Below, in pieces: positions 15,260 to 24,075 of a stretch of DNA of 34,031 nucleotides (within the stretch, counting starts at the first letter, position 1; each line of letters begins with the position of its first letter). The position numbers and the translations under genes were made by a program. This stretch comes from Vicingaceae bacterium. Its GTDB lineage: Bacteria > Bacteroidota > Bacteroidia > Flavobacteriales_E > Vicingaceae. Where the stretch lies: contig JAQXDJ010000303.1 in assembly GCA_029251425.1 (NCBI GenBank), forward strand, positions 1-34,031, read 5' to 3'. Below the pieces are notes generated by a model that saw only the letters and a list, made by a program, of their open reading frames with translations, was not told the DNA's origin and ran no database searches.

Positions 15260-17263
15260 CTATTTTGGTAGAGTTAACAATATCTCTGTTCCTTTATTGG
15301 GCTCTGAAATCATATCAAAGGTAGCATTTATTACTAATGCCCTATTTCTCATATTTTCTAACCCATCTCCTAATTCTATTTCAGTTAAATTAAATCCTAT
15401 ACCATCATCTTTAATAGAAACCTGTATTTCCTCCTTTTTTTCTGAAATGTTTAACAATACCGAAGTTGCTGCAGAGTATTTCATTGCATTGTTTATTGCC
15501 TCCTGTACAACACGATAAATACTAACTCCTTGAATAGAATTCAATTGAATATCTGATTTTAAATCTGAATTAAATTCAAATTTAGTTTGCTCTTGAGCCA
15601 AGCTAGCATTTTTAATATAATTATACAGTCGCGCTTTTAAGTCTTCAAAAGAAATTTCATCTTTATTTAATGCCCAAATAGTATCTCTTAACTGGGTAAT
15701 GGTGCCTTTAGTAAAAGTAGTTATGTCGATTAGTTTTTGTTTTAATTTAGCATCCAAATCATTAAACACAAAACTCATATTATCAACCGAAGAAATAATA
15801 AAGGTTAACTGCGAACCAATATTATCGTGTAAACTATTAGAAATTTGTAAGCGTTCTTGATGCAATTCGTTTTGAATGTTTATTCGAGCTATTTCATCCT
15901 TTAATAAATTTTCCTCTTGTAGTCTTAATTGCTTTTGCTTCTGAGTACGATATACAAAACCACCTATAAGCACAATAAATGCAATTAATAGTCCCAACCC
16001 TAAAAGTAAATAATCGCGTTGTTTTACTTGTAGTTGCTGAGAGGTTATTTCTAGTTGTTGAGAGGCTATTTCTTTTTCTTTTTTTTCTGTTTCGTACTGT
16101 GTATTTAACAACGCTATTTGTTCATTTGTTGCCTCATTCAACATGGAGTCTTTAATGAGTTTAAATTTTTGATGAGCAAAAAATGCTAATTCATATTGAT
16201 TTAACTTTTCATAAGCTTCAGACAAGCCTAAATAGTTATCTCTAGATGTTTCTAAATGTCCTGTTTGCTTAGAAAATTCTAAACTTTGATTGAAATAATT
16301 TATCGCTTCTTTATATTTTTTAGTTCCAATAAAAACTGCTCCTAAATTATTATACAAGATAGATTGGCCTTCAATATCATTTGATTCTACCCTGATCTTT
16401 AATGCTTTACGAAGGTTTTGTTCTGCTAAAGCATAGTTTTCTAGTTTTTGTTGTGTCACCCCTAAATTTCCATAGCCCATAGCAATAGTACGTAAATCAC
16501 CACTCATTTCCCCAACAGTTATAGCTTGTTGGTAATACAACAAAGCCGAATCTAATTGAAGCATTTCATCATAGATATTCCCTAAGTTTAATAAAATCAA
16601 AGCCTCCTTTTTTAAACTATTTTGCTTGCGGTTAATATTTAAGGCTTTCTGATAATAAAGAATCGCATCTTCAAACTTTTGTTGTTTGTAAAAAATTAGC
16701 CCTAAATTATTTGTGCTTGATGCAATACCTGAGCTATCTTTAATTTGTTCCCTAACCTTTAAAGCCTGTATATAATAAGATGTTGCCTTGTCGTAATCTC
16801 CTTTACTCATAACTACATTTCCTAAGTTGTTTAGAGAAGCGCCCATTCCAACACTATCATTAAGTCGTTTTCGCATTTCTAAAGCCTTTAAAAAATAAAC
16901 CTCAGTACTATCATAATGTCCCATATAAACATGATAAATTCCCAATTGATTATAAGCTGTGCTTAACTGTTTTGGGCTAAAAGAATTTGTAGCAATAATT
17001 TCTCGATATAAGTTAATTGATTTTTCTAGTTCCCCAGTTTGTGCATATTGGTTTCCAAAATGTTTAGCAACAGTTAATACCCCGTCTAAATAGTGTTGTT
17101 TTTTAGCATAACGCATTGCCTCATCGGCATAACTTATAGATGAGTCAGTACTCTCTGTTTGTTTAGCTTGTTCTAGCAAACTAAAAACAATTAAAGAATC
17201 TTCATTTGCACTTACAGAAGTTGTAAAAAGCAAACATAAGGCGATATTTAAGATGCTTTTCAT
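15260..17263 (-). CDS. TPR-containing sensor histidine kinase (complete)
   Basis: This 667-residue protein has, in order: a signal peptide (1-19, ending VSA); periplasmic TPR repeats (about 30-370, with consensus units such as SSGIASSTNNLGLIFYKQQK and EDAILYYQKALNINRKQ); a coiled coil (EKEIASQQLEITSQQLQVKQ); a membrane helix (about 418-438, LLLGLGLLIAFIVLIGGFVY); a second coiled coil; and a HisKA_3 domain with phosphoacceptor H479 (NSLHDNIGSQL). The HATPase domain has an N box (EAINNAMKY), DDGIGFN and GDGLENM. This is the NarX/DesK class that pairs with NarL-type regulators, and the regulator follows at 15183. Its ATG overlaps the stop of the preceding paralogue as ATGA, so translation is coupled. 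Confidence 0.92.
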   Translation of the reverse strand: MKSILNIALCLLFTTSVSANEDSLIVFSLLEQAKQTESTDSSISYADEAMRYAKKQHYLDGVLTVAKHFGNQYAQTGELEKSINLYREIIATNSFSPKQLSTAYNQLGIYHVYMGHYDSTEVYFLKALEMRKRLNDSVGMGASLNNLGNVVMSKGDYDKATSYYIQALKVREQIKDSSGIASSTNNLGLIFYKQQKFEDAILYYQKALNINRKQNSLKKEALILLNLGNIYDEMLQLDSALLYYQQAITVGEMSGDLRTIAMGYGNLGVTQQKLENYALAEQNLRKALKIRVESNDIEGQSILYNNLGAVFIGTKKYKEAINYFNQSLEFSKQTGHLETSRDNYLGLSEAYEKLNQYELAFFAHQKFKLIKDSMLNEATNEQIALLNTQYETEKKEKEIASQQLEITSQQLQVKQRDYLLLGLGLLIAFIVLIGGFVYRTQKQKQLRLQEENLLKDEIARINIQNELHQERLQISNSLHDNIGSQLTFIISSVDNMSFVFNDLDAKLKQKLIDITTFTKGTITQLRDTIWALNKDEISFEDLKARLYNYIKNASLAQEQTKFEFNSDLKSDIQLNSIQGVSIYRVVQEAINNAMKYSAATSVLLNISEKKEEIQVSIKDDGIGFNLTEIELGDGLENMRNRALVINATFDMISEPNKGTEILLTLPK

Positions 17264-18690
17264 TTACTTTTATTTAAGGTGTTAATTGTAACCCTTAACT
17301 CTTTTATTGCATTACGTGAGAACTCATTAAGTTCAGACAACTTGTCTTTTAACTCATTGTTGGTCTCTTTCATAAAATAACTCATATTATCTATTGATGA
17401 AATAATAAAAGTTAGTTGAGCTCCAATATTATCATGCAGATCACGAGAAATTCGAACACGTTCTTCATTTAGCTTTTCTTGCATTTTAATTTTAGCTATT
17501 TCATCTTTTAGTCGGTTAGCTTCAATTAATTTTTGTTGCTTAAATTTTATTTGTTTAAGTATAAAAAATCCTAGCACTACAATTAAAATTCCAATCGCAA
17601 TTAAAACATACATAAAATAACTTTGTTGCTTTATTTCGAGATCCTTGTTAGCAATTATTAAATTTTGTTCTAAAATTTGTTTTTCCTTTTTTTGTGTTTC
17701 AAATTGTGTTTCTAATTCAGCTATAGTTTTGTTTGAGCTTTCATTTAGTAACTTGCTGTTTAGTATTACTTGTTGCTTTTGGTAATACAAAGCTTTTGAG
17801 TAGTTATTTGTTTCCAAATAACAAGTTGCGAGTTGCTGACTAATAATTTTTTGTAAATATGCATAGTTGATTTTAGCTGTTATTTTTTCGGCAGCCAAAT
17901 ATTTAATAATTGCTTGTTTATAAAGCTCTTGCTTAAAGTAAAAATCTCCATAATAACTATAGTTTTCTGCCAGACCGTTCAAATCGTTTCTTTTTTTTCT
18001 AATAACAAACGCTCTATCGTAATAAGACATCGCTTCTTTATAATTGCCTTCTATAACATAGGCTCCAGCAATGTTGTTTAAACTATAAGGAATCCCTATA
18101 CTATCTGCTAGTTCTTCCACAATTAACAACCCTTTTTTATAATAAAACAAAGCGCTATCAATATTGCTCTCCATTTCGTGAAGCACTCCAAAATTATTAT
18201 AGGCTGCAGATAAAGCTTTTTGGTCATTAATTTGTTCTAACTGGTTAATGCCTTTTCGCATATATTCAAATGCTCTTGGTAAATCTCTTCTTTTCATCTG
18301 ATAACCAAGGCTAGCATAAACAGATCCGACTTTTAATCTGTTTTTTAACCCTTCATATAGGTTAATTGCGTTTAAACTTGTCTGAACCGCTAAATCATAA
18401 TCTCCTTTATAATAATAAGCTATTGATTGTTTTTCATAAAGTTGAGCGGTTAAGTTTTCACTTTTCTGGTTCTTTGCGATGTCTATTCCATAACCATAAA
18501 TATCAATAGCGGTAGAAGTATTACTATTCATTTTATCAAAAGGAATAGCGATAATTAACGCTATCTTTTTATCTTCTGAAACCCCTGAAATAACTGTTTT
18601 TAAACTATCGAAATAACTGACCTGAGCATTTACATTAAAGCAAAATACAACAAGGAATAAAACAAATGTATATCGAAAAGTAATTTGCAT
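17260..18690 (-). CDS. TPR sensor protein with HisKA_3 domain but no ATPase domain
   Basis: The 476 residues start at ATG 18690 with a signal peptide (MQITFRYTFVLFLVVFCFNVNAQ); an upstream ATG at 18804 would add a 38-residue extension that includes a terminator hairpin and is rejected. TPR repeats (about 30-310), a coiled coil, a membrane helix (about 356-378, YFMYVLIAIGILIVVLGFFI) and a HisKA_3 helix follow, with phosphoacceptor H419 in RDLHDNIGAQL. The protein ends 57 residues later (KELRVTINTLNKSK), at the linker where its paralogue continues into the HATPase domain. It could still dimerise and be phosphorylated by the complete kinase, whose ATG overlaps its stop codon. It may equally be a product of deletion. 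Confidence 0.85.
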   Translation of the reverse strand: MQITFRYTFVLFLVVFCFNVNAQVSYFDSLKTVISGVSEDKKIALIIAIPFDKMNSNTSTAIDIYGYGIDIAKNQKSENLTAQLYEKQSIAYYYKGDYDLAVQTSLNAINLYEGLKNRLKVGSVYASLGYQMKRRDLPRAFEYMRKGINQLEQINDQKALSAAYNNFGVLHEMESNIDSALFYYKKGLLIVEELADSIGIPYSLNNIAGAYVIEGNYKEAMSYYDRAFVIRKKRNDLNGLAENYSYYGDFYFKQELYKQAIIKYLAAEKITAKINYAYLQKIISQQLATCYLETNNYSKALYYQKQQVILNSKLLNESSNKTIAELETQFETQKKEKQILEQNLIIANKDLEIKQQSYFMYVLIAIGILIVVLGFFILKQIKFKQQKLIEANRLKDEIAKIKMQEKLNEERVRISRDLHDNIGAQLTFIISSIDNMSYFMKETNNELKDKLSELNEFSRNAIKELRVTINTLNKSK

Positions 18691-18716
18691 AAAAACCCTG
18701 ATTAAATTAATCAAGG
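18691..18716 (-). terminator. Terminator-like hairpin touching the start codon of the truncated kinase gene
   Basis: On the minus strand CCTTGATTA-ATT-TAATCAGGG forms a 9-bp stem (one T-G pair), followed by TTTTT and then directly by ATG 18690. It is about 90 bp after the thioesterase stop and would end that transcript. A near-match to the -7 element, TAGCCTTG (18712-18719), overlaps its upstream arm. Confidence 0.6.
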
Positions 18717-18804
18717 CTAAATATAATAAGTTTTTTACTTTGACAAACTGAAAAATTAAACGTTGTTTTTTCAAGACAAAATGTTGGCTTTTCCAGCTTA
18801 ACAA

Positions 18805-19314
18805 TTACGCAAATAATGCTTTCAATTCTGTCGCTTCTTCTGGCTTTAGCTTTCCAGCAATAATTAAGCTTAATTGCCTTCTACGTAAAGCTGCATCAAA
18901 ACGTATTTTTTCTACTTCTGTTTCTGGTTTTATAGGTGGAACAGCAATTGCACTTCCATTTTGATCGACAGCAACAAAGGTGTAAATTGCCTCATTGCTT
19001 TTTGTTTGCTTCCCTGTTATTGGATTTTCAATATAAACATCAATAAAAATCTCCATAGAAGAAGTAAAAGCACGAGAAACTTTTGCCTCCATAGTTACAA
19101 TAGATCCTAATTCAATAGACTTTCTAAACTCAACATGATTTACCGATGCTGTTACAACAACTCGTTTACAATGCCTGTGTGCAGATATCGCGGCTATATT
19201 ATCCATCCAATGCAACAGATTTCCCCCATAAAGGTTGTCCAACATATTGGTGTCGTTTGGCAAAACTACTTTTGTGGTAACTGCTAAAGATTCTTTTGGG
19301 GTTTTTGCTTTCAT
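18805..19314 (-). CDS. Acyl-CoA thioesterase, hotdog fold (YciA/BFIT type)
   Basis: This 169-residue protein has the single hotdog domain of cytosolic acyl-CoA hydrolases. LPNDTNMLDNLYGGNLLHWMD contains the conserved N/D-x-N-x-x-G-x-x-x-G-G pattern before the central helix, and VNHVEFRKSIELGSIVTMEA the following strands. The C-terminal tail (AALRRRQLSLIIAGKLKPEE) is a short helical extension. It hydrolyses acyl-CoA to free acid and CoA; the chain-length preference cannot be told. ATG 19314 sits only 4 bp from an exact -7 element, so the message is predicted to be leaderless. Confidence 0.88.
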   Translation of the reverse strand: MKAKTPKESLAVTTKVVLPNDTNMLDNLYGGNLLHWMDNIAAISAHRHCKRVVVTASVNHVEFRKSIELGSIVTMEAKVSRAFTSSMEIFIDVYIENPITGKQTKSNEAIYTFVAVDQNGSAIAVPPIKPETEVEKIRFDAALRRRQLSLIIAGKLKPEEATELKALFA

Positions 19315-19318
19315 ACTA

Positions 19319-19326
19319 CAAAAGTA
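19319..19326 (-). promoter_or_regulatory. -7 promoter element (TACTTTTG), leaderless geometry, thioesterase gene
   Basis: On the minus strand TACTTTTG is followed by TAGT and then ATG, the same 4-bp spacing as at rbfA and at the gene starting at 33288. No -33 TTG was seen. Confidence 0.5.
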
Positions 19327-19340
19327 TGTGTTTATTTTTT

Positions 19341-19364
19341 ATCCTTCGATAAACTCAGGATGAC
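19341..19364. repeat. Copy of an interspersed intergenic repeat (TCATCCTGAG...TCGAAGGAT type)
   Basis: The minus-strand reading begins TCATCCTGAG and ends TCGAAGGAT, with ATCCT/AGGAT arms. I recall very similar sequences scattered between genes in many Bacteroidota and other bacteria (ATCCTTCGACAAGCTCAGGATGAC type). It is the only copy I found here. It lies between the M28 peptidase stop and the thioesterase promoter. Confidence 0.5.
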
Positions 19365-19377
19365 AAAGTAAAATTTT

Positions 19378-20634
19378 CTACAACCCATCTACAAAATCAC
19401 GAATTAACCGAAAACTCTTGTTATACTTTGTTAGTGGTAATGTTTTAGAAACATCATCAACATCATGATAAGCACTAACACCCCCCATTAAGTATAAAAA
19501 AAATGAAGGAACTCCTTTTTCAGAAAACCAATAATGATCGCTATTAGCAGCTTTTCCTCGTTTTTTTATAATTGGCAAATATTTATGTTCGTTATTTATT
19601 TGTGTTAACTTTTCAAAGTGAGATTCATAAACTTTCCCATTCACAATCATACCGCCATCACTACCTGTCCCCATCAAATCCATATTAAATACAAAATTGA
19701 TTTGAGAAAGTGGAACTAATGGGTTATTTACAAAATATTTTGATCCAACCAACCCTGATTCTTCTGCACCAAATGCAATAAAAATGATTGATTTTTTTTG
19801 TGGGTTCTGAGCATAATATTTAGCTAAATCTAACAAAATCGCAACTCCACTTGCATTATCATTTGCTCCAGGAAAATAAACCTTGCTTCCCATTTTGCCT
19901 AAATGATCGTAATGTGCAGAAAGTACAGTAAATGAATCTGGATATTCAGTTCCTTTAACTAGTCCTATTACATTTTGAGATGTATAACTGCTTTTTAATT
20001 CTTGATCAATTTTTACTGAAATAGATTTAGAAGTTTTTGTTAATACCCCTTTTTTAAAATGAAGTGTTGGATAGTTTTTAGCAACGTTTGATAAATGTTG
20101 TGTTAACTTTTTCTCTATAAAAATAATTCCTGCAGCTTTTACTTTGTTCTGTTTTAATTGCAAAAACACCTCACTTTCTGTAATAGTATTATTCTGCTCT
20201 AACACAATAAATTTACTAACAAAAAACCCTGTTGCAATTAATTTATCTAACTCGCTTTTTTTTGAAAAATCTCCTTCCGTATAAAAAAATAAATCAAAAT
20301 TTCCATCAACACTTCCAGAAGCTGCATCAATAATAAAATCTTTTCCTGGAGTAGTTAGTTTTCCATCAACACTAACTTCCATTCTGTTTGGAAATGTATT
20401 TATAGGAGCGTCAAATTCTTGAAAATATGAAGTGTTAATGGTTTTTAACCCGTTCGTTTTAAATTGATTGGATATAAAACCTGCAGCTTTTTGTTCTCCG
20501 TTTTCAACAGCTCCTCTTCCTGCAAAATAAGATGTGGTTAGTGTATCAATAATTTTCCGAGCATAACTTATGTCTTGCGAAAAAATTGAAAAACAACTAA
20601 TCTGAAAAAATAGAAGTAGTACTCCTTTTCTCAT
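19378..20634 (-). CDS. Secreted M28-family zinc aminopeptidase
   Basis: The 418 residues start with a signal peptide (MRKGVLLLFFQISCFSIFSQ), then a protease-associated-type insert (about 110-210), then the M28 catalytic domain. The zinc ligands are all visible: AHYDHLG (His), GANDNASGV (bridging Asp), GAEESGLVGS (catalytic Glu, ligand Glu), NMDLMG (Asp) and AYHDVDD (His). NSDHYWFSEKGVPSFFL is the usual substrate-pocket segment. It should release N-terminal amino acids from peptides in the periplasm or outside. No T9SS domain is present. It follows the 202-residue gene after 2 bp, so the two are probably one operon. Confidence 0.92.
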   Translation of the reverse strand: MRKGVLLLFFQISCFSIFSQDISYARKIIDTLTTSYFAGRGAVENGEQKAAGFISNQFKTNGLKTINTSYFQEFDAPINTFPNRMEVSVDGKLTTPGKDFIIDAASGSVDGNFDLFFYTEGDFSKKSELDKLIATGFFVSKFIVLEQNNTITESEVFLQLKQNKVKAAGIIFIEKKLTQHLSNVAKNYPTLHFKKGVLTKTSKSISVKIDQELKSSYTSQNVIGLVKGTEYPDSFTVLSAHYDHLGKMGSKVYFPGANDNASGVAILLDLAKYYAQNPQKKSIIFIAFGAEESGLVGSKYFVNNPLVPLSQINFVFNMDLMGTGSDGGMIVNGKVYESHFEKLTQINNEHKYLPIIKKRGKAANSDHYWFSEKGVPSFFLYLMGGVSAYHDVDDVSKTLPLTKYNKSFRLIRDFVDGL

Positions 20635-20636
20635 TT

Positions 20637-21245
20637 TTACGAAAATCTACGTTCTACTAAATTAGTAAATGAAATTACATGTTCGTTCTCTAATTCCCAG
20701 TCCATTGAAACATATAAAGCAACAGCTTCATCTAAATTAGAACAGTTATCAATCGCTTTAATTAAGTCATTAAATGCATTCATATCTTTATTAAACAACT
20801 CGTTTGCGTATAAATAACGATCATTTAATGTTAGTCCGTCCGATAATTTAGAAATAGGTGGGTGCTCTATGTTCTCAACTTTTAGCTGTTCTTTTTCCTC
20901 TTCTATTGCTTCAGTTTCAGTTACAATTATAGGCTCAACTTTTTCTTCTTCCGGTTCCTTTTCAACTAAAAATTCTTTCGTATCGCTCGTATCCGTTAAT
21001 TCTTCAACCCCTTCTTTATTGATGGTCTTAACGGGGGGCTCCGTTTTTCCCTCACCTCTTTCTTGATGTTTTGCTTCCAGCAAATATTTTAAAATAGTAA
21101 GAGATTCTTGCACTTTATTTACTTTTTTCAAAATAAAGCTAGCGTCTAAAGTAGAAAGATGCTCCTTTCCTGTATAGTTATTCGAATGCTTCACAACATT
21201 TTCTAATAATTCATTTATCTCTTGTCGTAATTGTTCTATTTCCAT
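20637..21245 (-). CDS. Bacteroidota-conserved protein of unknown function
   Basis: This 202-residue protein has three parts: an N-terminal helical region (1-65, EIEQLRQEINELLENVVKHS, probably coiled coil), a long acidic, low-complexity linker (about 70-130, rich in E, K, P and T), and a conserved C-terminal domain. The latter reads LTLNDRYLYANELFNKDMNA, then DLIKAI, then VALYVSMDWELENEHVISFTNLVERRF. I recognise this end (LNDRxxFxNELF ... W..EN..V..FxxLVERRF) as widespread in Bacteroidota but know of no assigned role. It is cytoplasmic and divergent from tdk. Confidence 0.8.
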   Translation of the reverse strand: MEIEQLRQEINELLENVVKHSNNYTGKEHLSTLDASFILKKVNKVQESLTILKYLLEAKHQERGEGKTEPPVKTINKEGVEELTDTSDTKEFLVEKEPEEEKVEPIIVTETEAIEEEKEQLKVENIEHPPISKLSDGLTLNDRYLYANELFNKDMNAFNDLIKAIDNCSNLDEAVALYVSMDWELENEHVISFTNLVERRFS

Positions 21246-21283
21246 AACTTCGAAACTTGCAAATTTGTTTAGATAAAATTAAG

Positions 21284-21291
21284 CAAAATTA
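21284..21291 (-). promoter_or_regulatory. -7 promoter element (TAATTTTG) for the 21245-19378 pair
   Basis: On the minus strand TAATTTTG matches TAnnTTTG, about 38 bp before ATG 21245. It lies in the short divergent region shared with tdk. No -7 match was found for tdk itself. Confidence 0.35.
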
Positions 21292-21312
21292 ACTTCAAAA
21301 ATAAAATTAACC

Positions 21313-21912
21313 ATGTTTCTAGAAGACACCATAAATCCCAATAAAAAGAAAGGCTGGATTGAGGTTGTTTGTGGCTCTATGTTTTCTGGAAAAACAGAAG
21401 AACTGATTCGTAGAATGAAACGAGCACAGTTTGCAAAACAGAATGTAGAAATTTTTAAACCAGGTGTTGACACCCGGTATGATGAAGAAAAAGTTGTATC
21501 ACATGATTCAAACGAAATACATTCAACCCCTGTTCCATCTTCATCAAACATTCCTATTTTAGCAACTAATGTTGATGTTGTTGGTATTGATGAAGCACAA
21601 TTTTTTGATGATGGTTTAGTTGCAGTTTGCAATCAACTAGCAAATAGTGGAATTCGAGTAATTGTTGCTGGGTTAGATATGGATTTTAAGGGGGTTCCTT
21701 TTGGCCCAATGCCAGGGTTAATGGCTTCAGCTGAATATGTTACTAAAGTGCATGCAATTTGTATGCGTTGTGGTGATTTGGCTAATCACTCATTTAGATT
21801 TGGAGAAAAAGAAGATTTAGTGTTGCTAGGTGAAGTTGATGAATATGAGCCGCTTTGCAGATCTTGTTATAATAATGCAACTAAAACAAAATCTCCCCAA
21901 CCATCTACATAA
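21313..21912 (+). CDS. tdk: Thymidine kinase (type II)
   Basis: At 199 residues this is the length of the tetrameric type II enzyme, which phosphorylates thymidine with ATP in nucleotide salvage. It has a P-loop G21-SMFSGKT, the DEAQFF Walker-B-like motif ([11 protein letters not shown]), the lasso with two cysteine pairs for zinc (CMRCGD and CRSCY) and the [14 protein letters not shown] substrate segment. The short N-terminal extension ([17 protein letters not shown]) is typical for Bacteroidota. It is followed directly by alr. Confidence 0.96.
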   Translation: MFLEDTINPNKKKGWIEVVCGSMFSGKTEELIRRMKRAQFAKQNVEIFKPGVDTRYDEEKVVSHDSNEIHSTPVPSSSNIPILATNVDVVGIDEAQFFDDGLVAVCNQLANSGIRVIVAGLDMDFKGVPFGPMPGLMASAEYVTKVHAICMRCGDLANHSFRFGEKEDLVLLGEVDEYEPLCRSCYNNATKTKSPQPST

Positions 21913-21924
21913 GTGAGGATTAAT

Positions 21925-23028
21925 ATGAAAGAACTCGTTTACGATACCACACTTGAAATTCACATGAATAATTTAGTCTCCAATCTAAATTATTTCAAAT
22001 CGTTACTAAAACCAACTACCAAAATTATGGTAATGGTTAAAGCATTTTCTTATGGGTTAGGAACTTATGATGTAGCCAAACTTTTAGAAGAAAACAATGT
22101 TAATTATTTAGGTGTTGCCAATACTTTTGAAGGAATTGAATTAAGAAACGCAGGCATAAAACTACCCATTATGGTAATGAAGCCAGAAGTTGATAGTTTC
22201 GATTTAGTTAAGGAATACTCTCTAACTCCCACAATATTTTCTCAACATGCTCTAACTCGTTTAATAGACTCTATCGACAATTCTAACCCTATGTCTATTA
22301 GTATTAAAATAGATACGGGAATGCATCGCTTAGGTTTTGATGAGGGTGAAATTCCCAAACTACTAGAAACCTTAAATGCTCACCCTTTTTTAAAAGTAGA
22401 AAGTGTGTTTTCTCATCTAGCTGCAGCTGAAGATAGAAATGAAGATGTTTTTACAAACCAGCAAATAACACAGTTTAAAACCGTTGCCAATTTAATTTCA
22501 AACAATCTAAACTATTCTATTGATAAGCATATTTTAAATTCAACCGGTATTGTTCGTTTTAATAAAGCACAAATGGATATGGTTCGTTTAGGAATTGGCC
22601 TCTATGGTGTTTCAACTGATGAAATTACTCAACAAGAACTATTACCAGCTAGCACTCTAAAATCAAAAATTGCTCAAATTAAACACATCAAAAAAGGAGA
22701 AACTATTGGTTATAATAGGATTGGTATTGCTAAAAAGAATCTAATAATAGCAACAATTCCTGTTGGATATGCAGATGGACTAAACAGAAATTTAAGCAAT
22801 GGTAATTGGAACATGATTGTCAACAACCAAAAAGCACCAATAGTTGGTAATATTTGCATGGACATGGTAATGATTGACATTACTAGTATAGATTGTAATG
22901 TTGGAGATGAGGCTTTCATTTTTAGTGAAAAAAACTCAATAACAGAAATGGCAAAATGCATCGGAACTATTCCTTATGAAATTCTAACCTCCTACTCTCC
23001 TAGAGTAAAACGTGTATTCAAATACTAA
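21925..23028 (+). CDS. alr: Alanine racemase
   Basis: This 367-residue PLP enzyme makes D-alanine for peptidoglycan. The PLP lysine is K39 in MVMVKAFSYGLG, the Bacteroidota form of VKANAYGHG. KIDTGMHRLGF, LNSTGIVRF and RLGIGLYG are barrel segments; ETIGYNRIG holds the second catalytic tyrosine and GNICMDMVMID the C-terminal domain. GTG 21913 directly follows the tdk stop, but ATG 21925 is preferred because GAGG lies 8 bp before it, one of the few Shine-Dalgarno-like sites here. It is a stand-alone alr rather than the murF-alr fusion found in many Bacteroidota. Confidence 0.95.
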   Translation: MKELVYDTTLEIHMNNLVSNLNYFKSLLKPTTKIMVMVKAFSYGLGTYDVAKLLEENNVNYLGVANTFEGIELRNAGIKLPIMVMKPEVDSFDLVKEYSLTPTIFSQHALTRLIDSIDNSNPMSISIKIDTGMHRLGFDEGEIPKLLETLNAHPFLKVESVFSHLAAAEDRNEDVFTNQQITQFKTVANLISNNLNYSIDKHILNSTGIVRFNKAQMDMVRLGIGLYGVSTDEITQQELLPASTLKSKIAQIKHIKKGETIGYNRIGIAKKNLIIATIPVGYADGLNRNLSNGNWNMIVNNQKAPIVGNICMDMVMIDITSIDCNVGDEAFIFSEKNSITEMAKCIGTIPYEILTSYSPRVKRVFKY

Positions 23029-23993
23029 TACCCCATTTTTTCTCTCACACGAACAAGTACATCAATAGCAACTAAACGCGCTTTGTCTGCTCCAATTTTA
23101 AGTTTTTCGTCTAACTCGTTTAAATTTTCCATATAGTAGTTATACTGTTCTCTTTCTTTGCTAAACCTGTCACAAATCAGCTCAAACAACTCTTGTTTAG
23201 CATGACCATATCCATAATTTCCTCCAGCATAATTTTCTCTCATTTTAGCAATTTGCTCTTCATTTGCTAATAATTCATATAGTGCAAAAGCATTACAAGA
23301 ATCAGTTTCTTTTGGATCTTCCATAGCTGTACTATCTGTTTGGATAGACATTACTTGTTTTCTTAATTTTTTGTCTGATAAAAAAATATTAATCAAGTTT
23401 CCTCTCGATTTGCTCATTTTTTCACCGTCCGTTCCAGGAATCAACTTTGTATCTTCTTGCACAACTGCTTCTGGTAAAACCAAAGCTTCACCCATATTGT
23501 GATTAAACCTACTCGCAACATCTCTCGTCATTTCAATATGCTGCATTTGATCTTTCCCAACAGGAACTAATTCTGCATCGTATAATAAAATATCAGCAGC
23601 CATTAACATTGGGTAAGTAAATAATCCCGAGTTTACATCTTCTAACCTGTCAGCTTTATCTTTAAATGAATGTGCTAATGTTAGTCTCTGGTAAGGGTAA
23701 AAACAACTCAAATGCCACGAAAGCTCTGTACATTCTGGTACATCAGATTGGCGATAAAAAACAGTTTTATCAACATCTAAACCGCAAGCTAACCAAGCAG
23801 CAGCAGTACTATAAGTATTTGTTCTCATTACCTCAGCATCTTTAATTTGCGTTAAAGAATGCATGTTAGCAATAAACAAAAAAGTTTCATTTTCAGGATC
23901 ATTCCCCATTGCTACTGCTGGTAAAATTGCCCCTAATAAATTCCCTAAATGTGGTGTTCCTGTACTTTGTACTCCTGTTAAAACTCTAGCCAT
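23025..23993 (-). CDS. trpS: Tryptophan-tRNA ligase
   Basis: The 322 residues from ATG 23993 give the normal start MARVLTGVQSTGTPHLGN, where TGTPHLGN is the HIGH-type ATP motif; TTG and other starts further up add an unrelated extension. GTDGEKMSKSRGN is the KMSKS loop, and MAADILLY and VGKDQMQHIEMTRD are typical class I TrpRS segments. It charges tRNA-Trp. The gene converges on alr with the stop codons overlapping by 4 bp, and is divergent from plsC. Confidence 0.96.
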   Translation of the reverse strand: MARVLTGVQSTGTPHLGNLLGAILPAVAMGNDPENETFLFIANMHSLTQIKDAEVMRTNTYSTAAAWLACGLDVDKTVFYRQSDVPECTELSWHLSCFYPYQRLTLAHSFKDKADRLEDVNSGLFTYPMLMAADILLYDAELVPVGKDQMQHIEMTRDVASRFNHNMGEALVLPEAVVQEDTKLIPGTDGEKMSKSRGNLINIFLSDKKLRKQVMSIQTDSTAMEDPKETDSCNAFALYELLANEEQIAKMRENYAGGNYGYGHAKQELFELICDRFSKEREQYNYYMENLNELDEKLKIGADKARLVAIDVLVRVREKMGY

Positions 23994-23997
23994 AAGG

Positions 23998-24005
23998 TAA
24001 AAGTA
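23998..24005 (-). promoter_or_regulatory. Near -7 element (TACTTTTA), leaderless geometry, trpS
   Basis: On the minus strand TACTTTTA differs from TAnnTTTG only in the last base. It is followed by CCTT and ATG 23993, the same 4-bp spacing as at three other genes here. Confidence 0.35.
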
Positions 24006-24075
24006 ATATTTATTTTTGTTCATCAGATATCTTGTGCATTCTGATGGATCATTTTTAATATATTTACGTGCTCAA

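Noticed and set aside
18691-18804. 38-residue extension of the truncated sensor from ATG 18804
   Set aside because: It precedes a normal signal peptide at 18690 and spans a terminator-like hairpin.
24016-24075. Extension of plsC from TTG 24016
   Set aside because: The residues do not fit the family; ATG 24076 begins at the usual N-terminal helix.
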